Shown here: positions 46,085 through 54,638 of the stretch, in pieces
How positions within the stretch are numbered: position 1 is the stretch's first letter
Layout: each line of letters begins with the position of its first letter
From: Turneriella sp.
GTDB taxonomy: Bacteria; Spirochaetota; Leptospiria; Turneriellales; Turneriellaceae
NCBI GenBank assembly: GCA_019186965.1
Contig: JABARV010000002.1
Span: forward strand, 254,737 to 318,736
DNA length: 64,000 nt
Direction of reading: 5' to 3'
Made by a program: the position numbers and the translations under genes
The notes under the pieces: generated by a model
The model's input: the letters and a program-made list of their open reading frames with translations, nothing else
The model's database searches: none
Told to the model about the DNA's origin: nothing

Positions 46085-46129
46085 GCAGTATCTCATTGAT
46101 AGAGGCCATTGCCAAGGATGGCAATGGCG

Positions 46130-46531
46130 TTATACATTCTTTTCCTTTATTTTAGCCAGAAAGGTAGAAACTGTGCTAATGGGAATGTGAAACCCTTGAA
46201 TTTCTCGCAAATCTTTGTCACCACTGACTATGAAATCGACCTTTCCAGCATGGGCTGCGTTAAGAAATTTGTTGTCATCAGCATCTCTGCACAAGGCAAA
46301 CTTTTTCGTAGCTTGAACCAAAATACCAAATTCACGAAAATAATCATGCCATTCTGCTGCAAGGGCTTCGTCATGAGAAAAGTTAAACATGGATCTTTTG
46401 TACTCAGCCAAAATATCCGGAGTAACAATGACGTCAACGATGCCTTCTTTGATAAGACTGAGCAACTCTCGCGGCTTACCGCCAAAGAAAACCGCCGAAA
46501 TCAGCAGATTTGTATCAAAGACTATTCGCAA
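46130..46531 (-). CDS. PIN-domain toxin (VapC-like)
   Basis: 133 residues. PIN nuclease acids are present: MRIVFDTNLLISAV (Asp), the glutamate in ILAEYKR, and CRDADDNKFLNAAHAGKVDFIVSGDKDL (Asp residues). Belongs to the COG1569-type putative toxin group. It overlaps the AbrB-like antitoxin gene by 17 bases and lies in its own cassette. Confidence 0.9.
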   Translation of the reverse strand: MRIVFDTNLLISAVFFGGKPRELLSLIKEGIVDVIVTPDILAEYKRSMFNFSHDEALAAEWHDYFREFGILVQATKKFALCRDADDNKFLNAAHAGKVDFIVSGDKDLREIQGFHIPISTVSTFLAKIKEKNV

Positions 46532-46793
46532 CTTTTTTCTTTCGAGCTGCTTTAATGGCTACACGAATATCACTTTTTTTTAGTCTCTTACGTTTTCTAA
46601 TTTCTTGACTACGAGCAATAAGGTCATTAAACTTAGAAATCCTTGGCGGTTCAATCTTCTGTAAAAGGACATTCTTACCATCAGTCATGATAGCCAGTTT
46701 TGTACCAACGTCTAGCTCCAGTCGTTTGCGAATCTCGGTCGGTATGACTATTTGTCCTTTGGAAGAAAGGCTTGTAATTTCGTATTTTCTCAT
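46515..46793 (-). CDS. AbrB/SpoVT-type antitoxin (VapB-like)
   Basis: 92 residues. SLSSKGQIVIPTEIRKRLELDVGTKLAIM is a swapped-hairpin AbrB DNA-binding domain; the basic helical tail (ARSQEIRKRKRLKKSDIRVAI) would bind the toxin. First gene of the pair with the PIN toxin. Confidence 0.88.
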   Translation of the reverse strand: MRKYEITSLSSKGQIVIPTEIRKRLELDVGTKLAIMTDGKNVLLQKIEPPRISKFNDLIARSQEIRKRKRLKKSDIRVAIKAARKKKVANSL

Positions 46794-46916
46794 GAATGTA
46801 AGACCTTCTTACCTTATAAGGTTAAGCTGTCTATAAAAAATCGACCATTATTTGTTCAATTTCGCTGCCAAGGAGGGCAGCGATGAGGAAATCTTCAAAA
46901 CTTTTTGCGATATTGC

Positions 46917-47165
46917 GCCTAACGTTCAGGTTTACGCGACGTTTTGACGCCGCATACAGTAAAGCCTATTCCACCTCGACTCAAAATTCGCGGCGTCAAA
47001 ATGTGGTCGAAGCGGCTCGTGGCGGCGCACAAAACAAGCGTCCCGCTTGTGCGCCGTCCACGATCTTTGTCGCGCAGACCCGAGCACCCGCGACGAGTCT
47101 TCGAGTCTCCGTCTTCGGTGGAGCTACTGCACCGCAGGGAGCGCAGCAAATAAAATTTGTTGTCT
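46917..47165. repeat. attC-like site 3 (249 bp)
   Basis: Left core GCCTAAC (46917-46923) and right end GTTGTCT (47159-47165). Same interior as site 2 (TTTTGACGCCGC/GCGGCGTCAAAA, ACAAGCGTCCCGCTTGT), without the optional module. The cassette it closes (46079-47159) has ends that pair 14 of 15: 46078-46092 with 46909-46923. Short frames reading through it are not considered genes. Confidence 0.8.
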
Positions 47166-47287
47166 GAAGTAATTGCGCCTGTGAGCCCGACCATGGACGG
47201 CCGGGCGACGACGATTGAACTTTCATGACAGCAGAAAGGACTCATTTTGGAGGCATTTCTACTTTTTTTGCATGATTTTCAGCTAGA

Positions 47288-47328
47288 TTGTGAGAAAAAT
47301 CAACCGTTTTCTGGTATTTAATATATAG
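47288..47328 (+). repeat. Element shared with the gene at 39049-39585
   Basis: GTGAGAAAAATC then GTTTTCTGGTATTTAATATA continuing to TAG; 23 bases are identical to 39660-39638 read in reverse. It precedes the IS91-family transposase frame by 27 bases and may hold its promoter or the left end of the element. Confidence 0.65.
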
Positions 47329-47354
47329 AGGGTCGTGCATGCTCTCCGGAGTAA

Positions 47355-48614
47355 GTTATCTACATCTCTTCGAAATCGGGTCAGCGACCGTACAAACCAG
47401 CACTTACCCGGTATAGTCACTACAAGGCGATCTGGCAGACGCATTGGATTGATTTTCTGGATGCGTACCCAGAGCACTATGAAGGGAAATTCGGAAAGAT
47501 TGACCAATGGAAGTTAGCCGAGGCCAAGAAACTTCTAAATTGCGGCCAATTTGGGAGAGGCTTTCAATGGCATGAATGCGAGTCATGTAAAGTGGTACTG
47601 GCGGTGCCTTTTTCGTGCAAGAGTCGACTCTGCCTGTCTTGTTACCGCAAGCGCCTATTCGGTTGGTCGATTCATCTTTCAAAGGTGCTGAATCCTGCGC
47701 TACTGCACTTTCATGTGGTCTTCACCATGCCGGGTAAATTGGCGGATTTACTTTTGGCACGAAAAATTAACCCGCGGTTTCTAAATCTTCTCGCCGCCAG
47801 AGTTTACGCGAAAAGGCAGCGGGCAACGGCTGTTGTAGATGAAGCCTTTAAGCCAGGAATCTTGAGCACCGTTCATCTTGCAGGCAACAGTTTGAATTTT
47901 AACCCGCACGTTCATGCCATCGCTACGCGCGATCTCGTAAATCCCGAAACCGGAGAGCTGAAAGAAGTCAATTTCATGCCTTACCAGACAATACGTTACG
48001 ATTGGCAACGAGCAATTTGCCGCTTCTTGCGACGGCGAAGGGTTTTATCGAAAGACGAGTATGATTTTTTCCTGAAAAAGTACCCGAAGGGATTTCACGT
48101 GTATTTTCAGAGAATCGCCGGCGAAACCAGCGACGTGATTTTCAAGACAGCGCAATATATCGCATTCGGCTTGTTTCATAACAGCCAAATTGAAAACGTC
48201 GATCACGAAAACAAGAAGGTGACATTCAGATTCAAGAGTCACGTTGATGCACAGAGTAGGGAGAAGACCTTCAGTTCAATAACAATGCCGATTCATGAAT
48301 TCATGGCTCGCATGCTGTTTTTCTTGCCTGACCGGCATGAAAAATCAATCCGTTATTACGGCATCTACGTGCGCCCGGCTAAAGTGGCCGCGACGGAGCA
48401 GGTTGACAAAATTTCCCTGTGGGCTGCTGGTATTAAATCGTCTTTCGACACGCCAAACCCGATGGCTTGCCCTTTGTGCCGGCAAAATATGCGGACATAC
48501 ACAATATTTGCTCGTGACGCGCCTCGCTTTGAGAAGCGCCTGCGTTCAAGATATTTTCTCGCAGACGGTTACTTTTACCTGAAATCTACCAGAGCGCCGC
48601 CTGCAGGCTCATAG
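47355..48614 (+). CDS. IS91-family transposase (HUH type)
   Basis: Up to 419 residues; the frame is open from 47355 after a TAA and has no ATG/GTG/TTG before GTG 47592, although the conserved N terminus (YKPALTRYSHYKAIWQTHWIDF) lies upstream of that, so the true start is unusual or lost. Zinc-binding HECESCK...CKSRLCLSCYRKR, HUH motif LNFNPHVHAIA, then DEYDFFLKKYPKGFHVYF and a C-terminal zinc pair CPLCRQNM. Replicates by rolling circle. It has landed in the cassette that spans 47160-52442. Confidence 0.85.
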   Translation, partial: VIYISSKSGQRPYKPALTRYSHYKAIWQTHWIDFLDAYPEHYEGKFGKIDQWKLAEAKKLLNCGQFGRGFQWHECESCKVVLAVPFSCKSRLCLSCYRKRLFGWSIHLSKVLNPALLHFHVVFTMPGKLADLLLARKINPRFLNLLAARVYAKRQRATAVVDEAFKPGILSTVHLAGNSLNFNPHVHAIATRDLVNPETGELKEVNFMPYQTIRYDWQRAICRFLRRRRVLSKDEYDFFLKKYPKGFHVYFQRIAGETSDVIFKTAQYIAFGLFHNSQIENVDHENKKVTFRFKSHVDAQSREKTFSSITMPIHEFMARMLFFLPDRHEKSIRYYGIYVRPAKVAATEQVDKISLWAAGIKSSFDTPNPMACPLCRQNMRTYTIFARDAPRFEKRLRSRYFLADGYFYLKSTRAPPAGS

Positions 48615-48717
48615 CATGATCGATGTTTGAAGCAGCTGTTTTTTTGCGCATTAACACCGCGGCAGGGCCGTTACGCGCCATTCGCAAATAATACTTGAAT
48701 AAAACGCGAATTCGGCT

Positions 48718-48840
48718 AAATATAGCACTTTAACCCAGCAACTACGCATATAGAGTCATTTTGTCACATCAAAAACAGGCTTTACACCCGAGAAAGCCTA
48801 GGTTCAATAGGCCCCGGTGGGCAGTAATTTCTTATATACT
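48718..48840. repeat. 123-bp direct repeat, left copy
   Basis: Identical to 52050-52172 except for one base (ACTACGCAT against ACTACCCAT). The two bracket a 3.2-kb segment with three genes. The right edge ends in TATACT, a possible -10 element. Confidence 0.95.
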
Positions 48841-49590
48841 GAACAGAAAGATGTTAACCGGGCGATTGCAGAGCTTCGGTCAGAGCTCGCCGCGCAAAAC
48901 ATGCGGATTGCCCACCAAAATGAACTGCTTGCCGAGCTACAACTCTCACGCACACAAAAGACCCTGCGCCTCATGCGCACAAAAAAACGCCTCATCGCCG
49001 CGACGCTGTTCTGTTTCGTGGGGATTCCCCTCTTGCACGCCGCTGTACCGCACACATTCACCGCCGGCACTGCTGCGGTCGCCGCTGACGTGAATGCGAA
49101 TTTCACCAAGCTCGATAACTCGCTCGTGCCCATCGGTGGCATCATCGCGTGGCACAAGAGCATGACAGGCGGCACGCCCTCACTACCGGCCACGGGCGAG
49201 TGGGTCGAGTGCAACGGCCAGACGCTCGGCACCGTCGGTTCTGCCTATGACGGCCAGGTGATACCCAACCTCAACGGCGCGGCGGGCGGCGCCGATTCGC
49301 CGGGACAGTCAGCGAAGGTGGCGATGTTTCTAAGAGGTGGAGTGACATCGGGCACGGGGCAGCAGGATGCGTTTCAGGGGCATCATCATGTTTTAAATTC
49401 GCGCGCGTATGGCGGAGCAATTGCCGGGTACGGTGGCAATTCTTCGACGACGACGCAAACAGCTGATTCTGATCCCAGTTATTTTAATGTCGGGGATCCG
49501 AAATCCGACGGCACCAACGGCACACCGCGCACGTCGAGTGAAACCCGGCCGGTGAATATGAGCGTCGTGTGGATTATGAGGGTGAAGTGA
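48817..49590 (+). CDS. Phage tail collar-like protein with coiled coil and membrane segment
   Basis: 257 residues from GTG 48817, inside the direct repeat; ATG 48973 would give a 205-residue protein beginning with signal peptide MRTKKRLIAATLFCFVGIP. Upstream of that ATG the frame encodes a good coiled coil (AIAELRSELAAQNMRIAHQNELLAEL), favouring the long form. The C-terminal domain reads PIGGIIAWHKS, GEWVECNGQTL, IPNLNG, FLRGG, GHHHVL and ETRPVNMSVVWIMRVK, the pattern of phage tail-collar/tail-fibre domains, also found in bacterial exported proteins. Confidence 0.75.
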   Translation: MGSNFLYTEQKDVNRAIAELRSELAAQNMRIAHQNELLAELQLSRTQKTLRLMRTKKRLIAATLFCFVGIPLLHAAVPHTFTAGTAAVAADVNANFTKLDNSLVPIGGIIAWHKSMTGGTPSLPATGEWVECNGQTLGTVGSAYDGQVIPNLNGAAGGADSPGQSAKVAMFLRGGVTSGTGQQDAFQGHHHVLNSRAYGGAIAGYGGNSSTTTQTADSDPSYFNVGDPKSDGTNGTPRTSSETRPVNMSVVWIMRVK

Positions 49591-49593
49591 GGG

Positions 49594-49686
49594 GCCTCAC
49601 CCCCCGGCCCCCCCTCCTAAAGGAGAGGGGGAGAAAGAGTTTCCCCTCTCCTTTAGGAGAGGGGTGGCCGAAGGCCGGGGTGAGGC
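49594..49686. repeat. GC-rich REP-type palindrome between two genes
   Basis: GCCTCACCCC... at the left and ...GGGGTGAGGC at the right are complementary, with inner arms CTCCTAAAGGAGAGGGG and CCCCTCTCCTTTAGGAG. Its right edge supplies the GTG (49680) used as start of the next gene. This type of repeat is widespread in bacteria. Confidence 0.85.
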
Positions 49687-50675
49687 TGCTTCTCCTCGCG
49701 CTGGCGACGCAAGCGCTCACCGCCGCGCCGATGAAGAGCGCGCCGGTCGTGGTGGGCGAAGCACCTACAGAAGCACCGGCGAAGAAGCTCATTTTTCTCG
49801 ATTTCTATAATGAGGCGAATGACAAGAACCTGCAATATGTGGCGAACTCGATTGGCGATGCGGTGCATGAATCGATCAAGGGCAAATACCGTTATGACAG
49901 AATTGCATCCTCAACCTGGAAAAAATATGCCGCTCAGCAAAAATGGACAGAAAAAGATTTTTTTGATGCGGTAAAAATTCGCGAGATGGGGCGCGTGCTC
50001 GGAGCCGATGGCGTCATCTATGGCAAGTATGTGTCGAAAGAAGGCAACCTTGAAATTCAGGGCGTGATTTTTTCTGTCATCGACGGCGAAATTGTCGACG
50101 AGCAGAACGGGCAGACGCCGACGAATGCGCAGATGTTCGAGACGATCAACCAGGTCGCCGACAACCTCGCGAAAAAAATCAAAGACCTGTTCGTGCCGTC
50201 TGACCGCGGTGCGCTCACGCGCTCGCTGCTTTTTCCCGGTTGGGGGCACCACTACAAGCAGCGCCATGGCTGGGGCAATTTCTGGATGATTTCAGGTGGC
50301 ACGGCGGTTGCGTTCACCGCGACGATGGGCACGCTCTTTGTTGTCATGAAGAACCAGTACGACACGTACAAGCCGCAACATTACAAGAACGATGCGGGTG
50401 GCACGGGCCTTTACGATCAGGCTGCGGCGCAGTCTGAGTTCGATCGCCTCGAGACGCAGGCGAACCAGTATGGCCAGCTCGCGCTCATCGGCGGCGTGGT
50501 GACCGCAGGCATTTGGCTCGGCGCGATGCTGCACGCGTACTTCATCGAGCCCGATGTCGGCAACGCCGCGCTACCGAAAGTCGCCGAAGCGAACCCACTG
50601 CAGTTCAACCTCGGCGCTGACGAGAGTGCGCTGCCAGGCCTTCGCGCCACTTTTTCATATACAGGGAAATTTTAA
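49680..50675 (+). CDS. Exported protein with FlgO/CsgG-like domain and C-terminal membrane segments
   Basis: 331 residues from GTG 49680, giving a signal peptide (LLLLALATQALTAAP); an in-frame ATG at 49569 would translate the whole GC-rich repeat. LIFLDFYNEANDKNLQYVANSIGDAVHESIKG and MGRVLGADGVIYGKYVSKEG resemble the CsgG/FlgO-type fold. Two hydrophobic segments follow (FWMISGGTAVAFTATMGTLFVV and LALIGGVVTAGIWLGAMLHAYFI) after SLLFPGWGHHYKQRHGWG. Envelope role likely; family uncertain. Confidence 0.65.
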   Translation: MRLLLLALATQALTAAPMKSAPVVVGEAPTEAPAKKLIFLDFYNEANDKNLQYVANSIGDAVHESIKGKYRYDRIASSTWKKYAAQQKWTEKDFFDAVKIREMGRVLGADGVIYGKYVSKEGNLEIQGVIFSVIDGEIVDEQNGQTPTNAQMFETINQVADNLAKKIKDLFVPSDRGALTRSLLFPGWGHHYKQRHGWGNFWMISGGTAVAFTATMGTLFVVMKNQYDTYKPQHYKNDAGGTGLYDQAAAQSEFDRLETQANQYGQLALIGGVVTAGIWLGAMLHAYFIEPDVGNAALPKVAEANPLQFNLGADESALPGLRATFSYTGKF

Positions 50676-50688
50676 ATAGGGGGGATCT

Positions 50689-51783
50689 ATGAGCGTACGT
50701 AATACATTCAACTCACTTGCGATTCTTGCACTGGTTATTTCTGCGGGTTGCAAGCTGAACAAAGATGGCAACTGCCTTAACCCCAAGGCCGGGTGCTTCG
50801 TGAAAGATACTGAGGCGCCGAGGGTGACGGTGACCGACCCGCCCTCGACTGAAACAAATCCTGCTGCGCCGAACCAACCATCCTTATCACAGATAGTCAT
50901 CACCTTCAGCGAGCCAATGAAGAATGCCGGCGACAAGTCAAACTACAGCGTAACGCCTATCGACGCGACAATCGGTTCAATTGATAAACTGAGCGATACA
51001 AGTTATCGTGTTAACTTCAGCAATCCGCCGACAGGTGTTGCTCAAGCAGTATTGAATATTGCTCCATTGACTGATCTCTCTGATAACGCAATTACTGTGG
51101 CCACGAGCACAATCACAGTACCACTGGAACCAATACAGGCTACCCACACTTTTGTTAGCAACCAAGCAGGCTCGTTTCAGAGTACTGATTTGACCTGGAA
51201 GAACGGAAATCTGGTAGCGGTAGATTATACGGTCAAGAAGGGTGGCACGAGCTGCGCAACTGCAACAGCACTTTCTGGTACCAATGTCTCAGGTACGGGG
51301 CTTGCGGCAAATGCGCAGGTTGTTACCACACTCGACCGCCTTCAATTTACTGATCAGGTTGCCACTAAGGTATGGGTTTGTCAGGTTAATGTCGGGGCCG
51401 GGGTGAATGTGGAGCTCGAAACTACCATCACCAGGGATGATACCTCACCATCGGTTGGCACTATCACAGCCGGCATATATCCTCGCCCACATACAATTAC
51501 GCTTACGTGTTCTGACAATGCCGAGCGCATCGCGTATAGAACCGATGGCATCGCGCCGACTTATACCGTTGCGCGCGTCGAGGTGAATCCCGCAGTCCAG
51601 TACGTGACGGCGACGGGCTACGCGTTGCCGATGGGCGAAATCAACCTAATATACAGCTGCGTTGATCGCGCAGGGAATATCAGCACAGCCAGCGCCGTCT
51701 ACAACCTTAAGTCAGCGATGGTGTGGGGTACCAGCTTGTGGTCAGCGCCAGGCCCCACACCGCCTTACGACGTCTGGAAATAA
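50689..51783 (+). CDS. Lipoprotein with Ig-like domains
   Basis: 364 residues. Lipobox VISAGCKL (Cys21). The first domain (ITFSEPMKNAGDKSNYSV ... YRVNFSNPPTG ... LTDLSDNAI) is a Big/SbsA-type Ig-like domain; the last (ITLTCSDNAERIAYRTDGIAPTYT) resembles the chitobiase/HEX C-terminal type domain. Probably surface-exposed. It follows the previous gene by 13 bases, with GGGGGG-type site before ATG. Confidence 0.75.
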   Translation: MSVRNTFNSLAILALVISAGCKLNKDGNCLNPKAGCFVKDTEAPRVTVTDPPSTETNPAAPNQPSLSQIVITFSEPMKNAGDKSNYSVTPIDATIGSIDKLSDTSYRVNFSNPPTGVAQAVLNIAPLTDLSDNAITVATSTITVPLEPIQATHTFVSNQAGSFQSTDLTWKNGNLVAVDYTVKKGGTSCATATALSGTNVSGTGLAANAQVVTTLDRLQFTDQVATKVWVCQVNVGAGVNVELETTITRDDTSPSVGTITAGIYPRPHTITLTCSDNAERIAYRTDGIAPTYTVARVEVNPAVQYVTATGYALPMGEINLIYSCVDRAGNISTASAVYNLKSAMVWGTSLWSAPGPTPPYDVWK

Positions 51784-51787
51784 CCTC

Positions 51788-51812
51788 GGTGAATCACCAA
51801 AAGTGATTCACC
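51788..51812 (+). terminator. Hairpin after the Ig-like lipoprotein gene
   Basis: GGTGAATCAC-CAAAA-GTGATTCACC, a perfect 10-bp stem starting 4 bases after the stop; no T-run follows. Confidence 0.6.
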
Positions 51813-51821
51813 GGAAATTCA

Positions 51822-51989
51822 CTACTCTGTCTTCACCGGTGAGGTCAGCGCTGCCTTGCAGCCGTCGCTCAGCTGGGCCTCGTTTTCTTTGAGGCACTTG
51901 ATGATACGGCCTTCGCCGGCTTTCACCTGCTTGCAGAGCTTCTTGTAGTCGGCTTTGCAGGCCTTTTTAATATCGCGGCTCTTTATTAT
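51822..51989 (-). pseudogene. Remnant of a cysteine-rich repeat protein gene
   Basis: The minus strand encodes KKACKADYKKLCKQVKAGEG, then RIIKCLKENEAQLSDGCKAAL, ending TSPVKTE and a stop at 51822. The C-x7-C ... C-x11-C spacing matches the cysteine-rich repeat seen in Golgi-apparatus-protein-1-like and bacterial exported proteins. The frame is stopped just upstream, so only about 55 C-terminal residues remain. The rest of the gap 51784-52526 holds a direct repeat and an attC-like site. Confidence 0.6.
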
Positions 51990-52049
51990 CGCTTTGTTTT
52001 TTTATTTTCGCGACATCGCGCGAAAATAAGAAAAATCACGCCATGCATA

Positions 52050-52172
52050 AAATATAGCACTTTAACCCAGCAACTACCCATATAGAGTCATTTTGTCACA
52101 TCAAAAACAGGCTTTACACCCGAGAAAGCCTAGGTTCAATAGGCCCCGGTGGGCAGTAATTTCTTATATACT
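52050..52172. repeat. 123-bp direct repeat, right copy
   Basis: See 48718-48840; 122 of 123 bases identical. A palindrome TTATTTTCGCG/CGCGAAAATAA lies just to its left at about 52000-52030. Confidence 0.95.
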
Positions 52173-52234
52173 TAATTCGAATTACGTTGCCGCGCCGACA
52201 CGAGGTCGGCGAATAACAAAGGCGCAATTATTTC

Positions 52235-52444
52235 AGACAACGCGGAATTTACCTGACGTTTGGTGACGCAAGTGTCATTAATTCAACCTGTAAGGCCATT
52301 TTGCGTCACCAAATGTGCCCGAAGCGCCTGCCCGAGCCCGGCAAAACCAAGCCCCCGCTTGGCCAGGCGCAGGGCATCTTAGGCGCGTAGGGCAGAGCAC
52401 GCGACCCAACGGAGTGGTCGCGTGCGCAGCTTGTAAATCTTGTT
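52235..52444. repeat. attC-like site 5 (about 210 bp), cut by an IS
   Basis: Left end AGACAAC, then GGAATTTACCTGACG, hairpin arms TTTGGTGACGC/GCGTCACCAAA, GCACGCGACC-CAACGGAGT-GGTCGCGTGC, and CTTGTAAATCTTGTT at the right. Bases 52221-52241 pair with 47159-47179 at 20 of 21, marking the two ends of one cassette. The IS1182-like element begins directly after GTT (52444). Confidence 0.8.
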
Positions 52445-53836
52445 GAAACTGTAGAAAAAGTTCTTGATTCTTTAGTTTTCTGTGCTATCTTGAAATTCAG
52501 ATCATGAAACGAGGGAGAAAACTCACATGGCACGATTTAGAAAAACAAATCTTACACAGCACATGCTCGTAGCCGTCGAACTGCAGGAGCAACTGATGCG
52601 CGGGACAATGGAGAAAACGATTAATGATCTGATTGATCGAATGGACATGAAGGTCTTTATGGATCGCTACAAGAACGACGAGACCGGCGCTCCGGCATAC
52701 GATCCGCGGATTCTCCTGAAAATAATCCTATTCGCCTACTCGCAGGAATTCTCTCGTCGCGCAAAATTGCACAGGCCGCAGAGAAAAACATCACCTTCAT
52801 TGCCTTGAGCGGTTACTCGAAGCCCGATTTTACCACCATTGCGCACTTTGTCTCTTCTATGGAACGGGAAATCATGTTCGTTTTTACCTATGTCCTGAAA
52901 GTCTGCCAGCGACTTGATCTTATTGGTGGCGAGCGTTTTGCTTTGGATGGACACCAATCGGCTGGTAGCCTCTTGGCTAACAGCAAAATGTCATCCAATG
53001 CGTCGAAAGAAATGTCCGGCACATTCCCGAAGTTCGAGAAAAAGGTCTCCAAGCTCAAAGCAATCCTCGCTGACCTGATGCAGCAGCACAAAACTGCCGA
53101 CACCGAAGAGGCTAAGCATTCACTTTCGCAACGGATTAAAAAAAAAGAGCACATGATTGAAAAGATAGAAACGTTCGTCGCTGAAAACGAACCCAAGAAA
53201 CCGACGCGCAAAGCGAACGTCTATGCAAATCAGAAGAAAGAAAAATTGCGCGGCTATGGTGCAACTGATTTCACTTATAATGACGCGCTCGATCAGTTCA
53301 CCTGTAAAAATGGCAAGCTACTGACGCGCTGGGGATCGAGTATGCGTGGCGATGCGCGCTACGGCATCGCAAAGGGCGAATGTGCAGCGTGTTCGCTCCT
53401 TACGACCTGCATGCCGCGTGCAAAACAAGGCTCGCGCAAGACGCTAACTGTAAAAACAGAGGCTACGACGAACAGAAATATGCCATTCACCGCGCTGATG
53501 CGTGCGAAAATCGACTCACCGGAAGGTCGGCTGATCTACTCGCAGCGCATGAAGATTATCGAACCGGTGTTTTCGAACATAACGGTGCAAAAGGGGATGC
53601 ATAAGTTCACGCTGCGGGGCAAGACGAAGGTGGGGATTCAGAATTTACTCTACTACATTGTGCACAACATCGGGAAGATTGCCTTGGCGGTTCGTTCGCA
53701 GCACGTGGCAATCGCCGTGTGAGCGGGAACAGGACAATGAAGCTGCGGCAGTTGTTGAAAAAGTAAGTTTGCGGCGCAGGGCAGTCGCTTATACACTAAG
53801 GATGACGCGAGGGAAAGGGGTTTTTCTACAGTCTCG
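52445..53836 (+). mobile_element. IS1182-like insertion sequence
   Basis: Terminal inverted repeats GAAACTGTAGAAAAA (left) and TTTTTCTACAGTCTCG (right) enclose one transposase gene. The left end abuts GTT of attC-like site 5 and the right end abuts a GTTGTGT core at 53836-53842. A relic of the same right end lies at 44928-45090. Confidence 0.85.
52527..53722 (+). pseudogene. IS1182-family transposase with a frameshift
   Basis: The first frame (MARFRKTNLTQHMLVAVELQ ... LLKIILFAYSQ) breaks near 52744; one missing G would restore GILSSRKIAQAAEKNITFIA and join it to SGYSKPDFTTIAHF. The rest is DDE transposase: FALDGHQSAGSLL, KKEHMIEKIETF, CAACSLLTTCMPRA, and RMKIIEPVFSNITVQKGMHKFTLRG. Most likely inactive, though a programmed frameshift is not excluded. 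Confidence 0.85.
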
Positions 53837-53855
53837 TTGTGTGATGCGCGACCAA

Positions 53856-54638
53856 TTAGGAAAGTTTCTTGTAACAATTATAACAGACTGGCTTGACGAT
53901 GCTGCCCTTATTGGGTTTACCGCACGAATGACAATATTTCTCGACATAATCAGGATTTGAGTACGCCTTCCATTCCTTGTAACACTCGCTACAGAGAGGC
54001 TTGTCTGGACTTAATTCAATAGACTTCTTACACCGAATGCAATAGCCAGAATTATGAACTTGGTTTCTTTTGGGCGCAGGGGCAACTAAGGACCAAAGTT
54101 TTTTGGACGCGATGGGACTTTTTGTTGGAATTTCAAATTCTTCCAAAAAATCTTCGGTCAGATAGACAGACTTGATCCGAATGATAGGTATGATGAATCC
54201 GAAGTCAGGTGACGCCGGCTTCCCCGCGACACCGAGACAAATAAACACAGGTTGTTCTGCATTGAGTTTCTTATGGCGTTCAAACTGACCAGGATTCGCA
54301 TATTGAAGTGCGCCATTCTCGTTGACCCCATTTCGGTATTTTGCCTCAACGTAGAAATTGCGTTTCGTATCTAAGCACTGGAAAGTGAAGTCTGGCTGCT
54401 TAGAGTTTTCGACATAATCCCGGCTGTTTTGAGAATACCCTTGAGTTTTGTGTATGAGCTTATACCTGTCGTCAGTAAAAAGTTGCTTTCGGACAAAGTC
54501 TTCAAAAGCCTCACCTTTCTTAAATGATTCCGGCGTATTCAAATCATCTTTCAGAACTTGAGCTGCTTTCATTAAACTCTGGAAAATGCCCATACTGCTT
54601 TTGTCCTTTATGTTAAAAATATCTTGGTCGCGTTTCAC
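53856..54638 (-). CDS. PD-(D/E)XK nuclease-like protein with C-terminal zinc ribbons
   Basis: 260 residues. GEAFEDFVRKQLF (glutamate), then KQPDFTFQCLDTKRNFYVEAKYRNG form the PD...EAK core of restriction-type nucleases at residues 43-105. The C-terminal 70 residues hold two zinc ribbons: YCIRCKKS...LCSECYKE and YCHSCGKP...VCYNCYKK. Likely a DNA-cleaving defence protein. It is the only gene of cassette 53837-54928, whose ends (53836-53855 and 54624-54643) pair 18 of 20. Confidence 0.75.
   Translation of the reverse strand: MKRDQDIFNIKDKSSMGIFQSLMKAAQVLKDDLNTPESFKKGEAFEDFVRKQLFTDDRYKLIHKTQGYSQNSRDYVENSKQPDFTFQCLDTKRNFYVEAKYRNGVNENGALQYANPGQFERHKKLNAEQPVFICLGVAGKPASPDFGFIIPIIRIKSVYLTEDFLEEFEIPTKSPIASKKLWSLVAPAPKRNQVHNSGYCIRCKKSIELSPDKPLCSECYKEWKAYSNPDYVEKYCHSCGKPNKGSIVKPVCYNCYKKLS

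Noticed and set aside
46883-47167. Open frames reading through the attC-like sites, also at 54624-54963 and 59278-59796
   Set aside because: They are arginine- and serine-rich translations of hairpin DNA, recur in every copy because the repeat recurs, and have no family resemblance.
48718-48840. 123-bp repeats as IS91-family ends
   Set aside because: One copy lies 100 bases after the transposase, but the other lies 3 kb away beyond unrelated genes, and no such copy precedes the transposase.
52720-52760. Programmed frameshift in the IS1182-like transposase
   Set aside because: No slippery heptamer is visible and this family usually has one frame; a single lost G is simpler.
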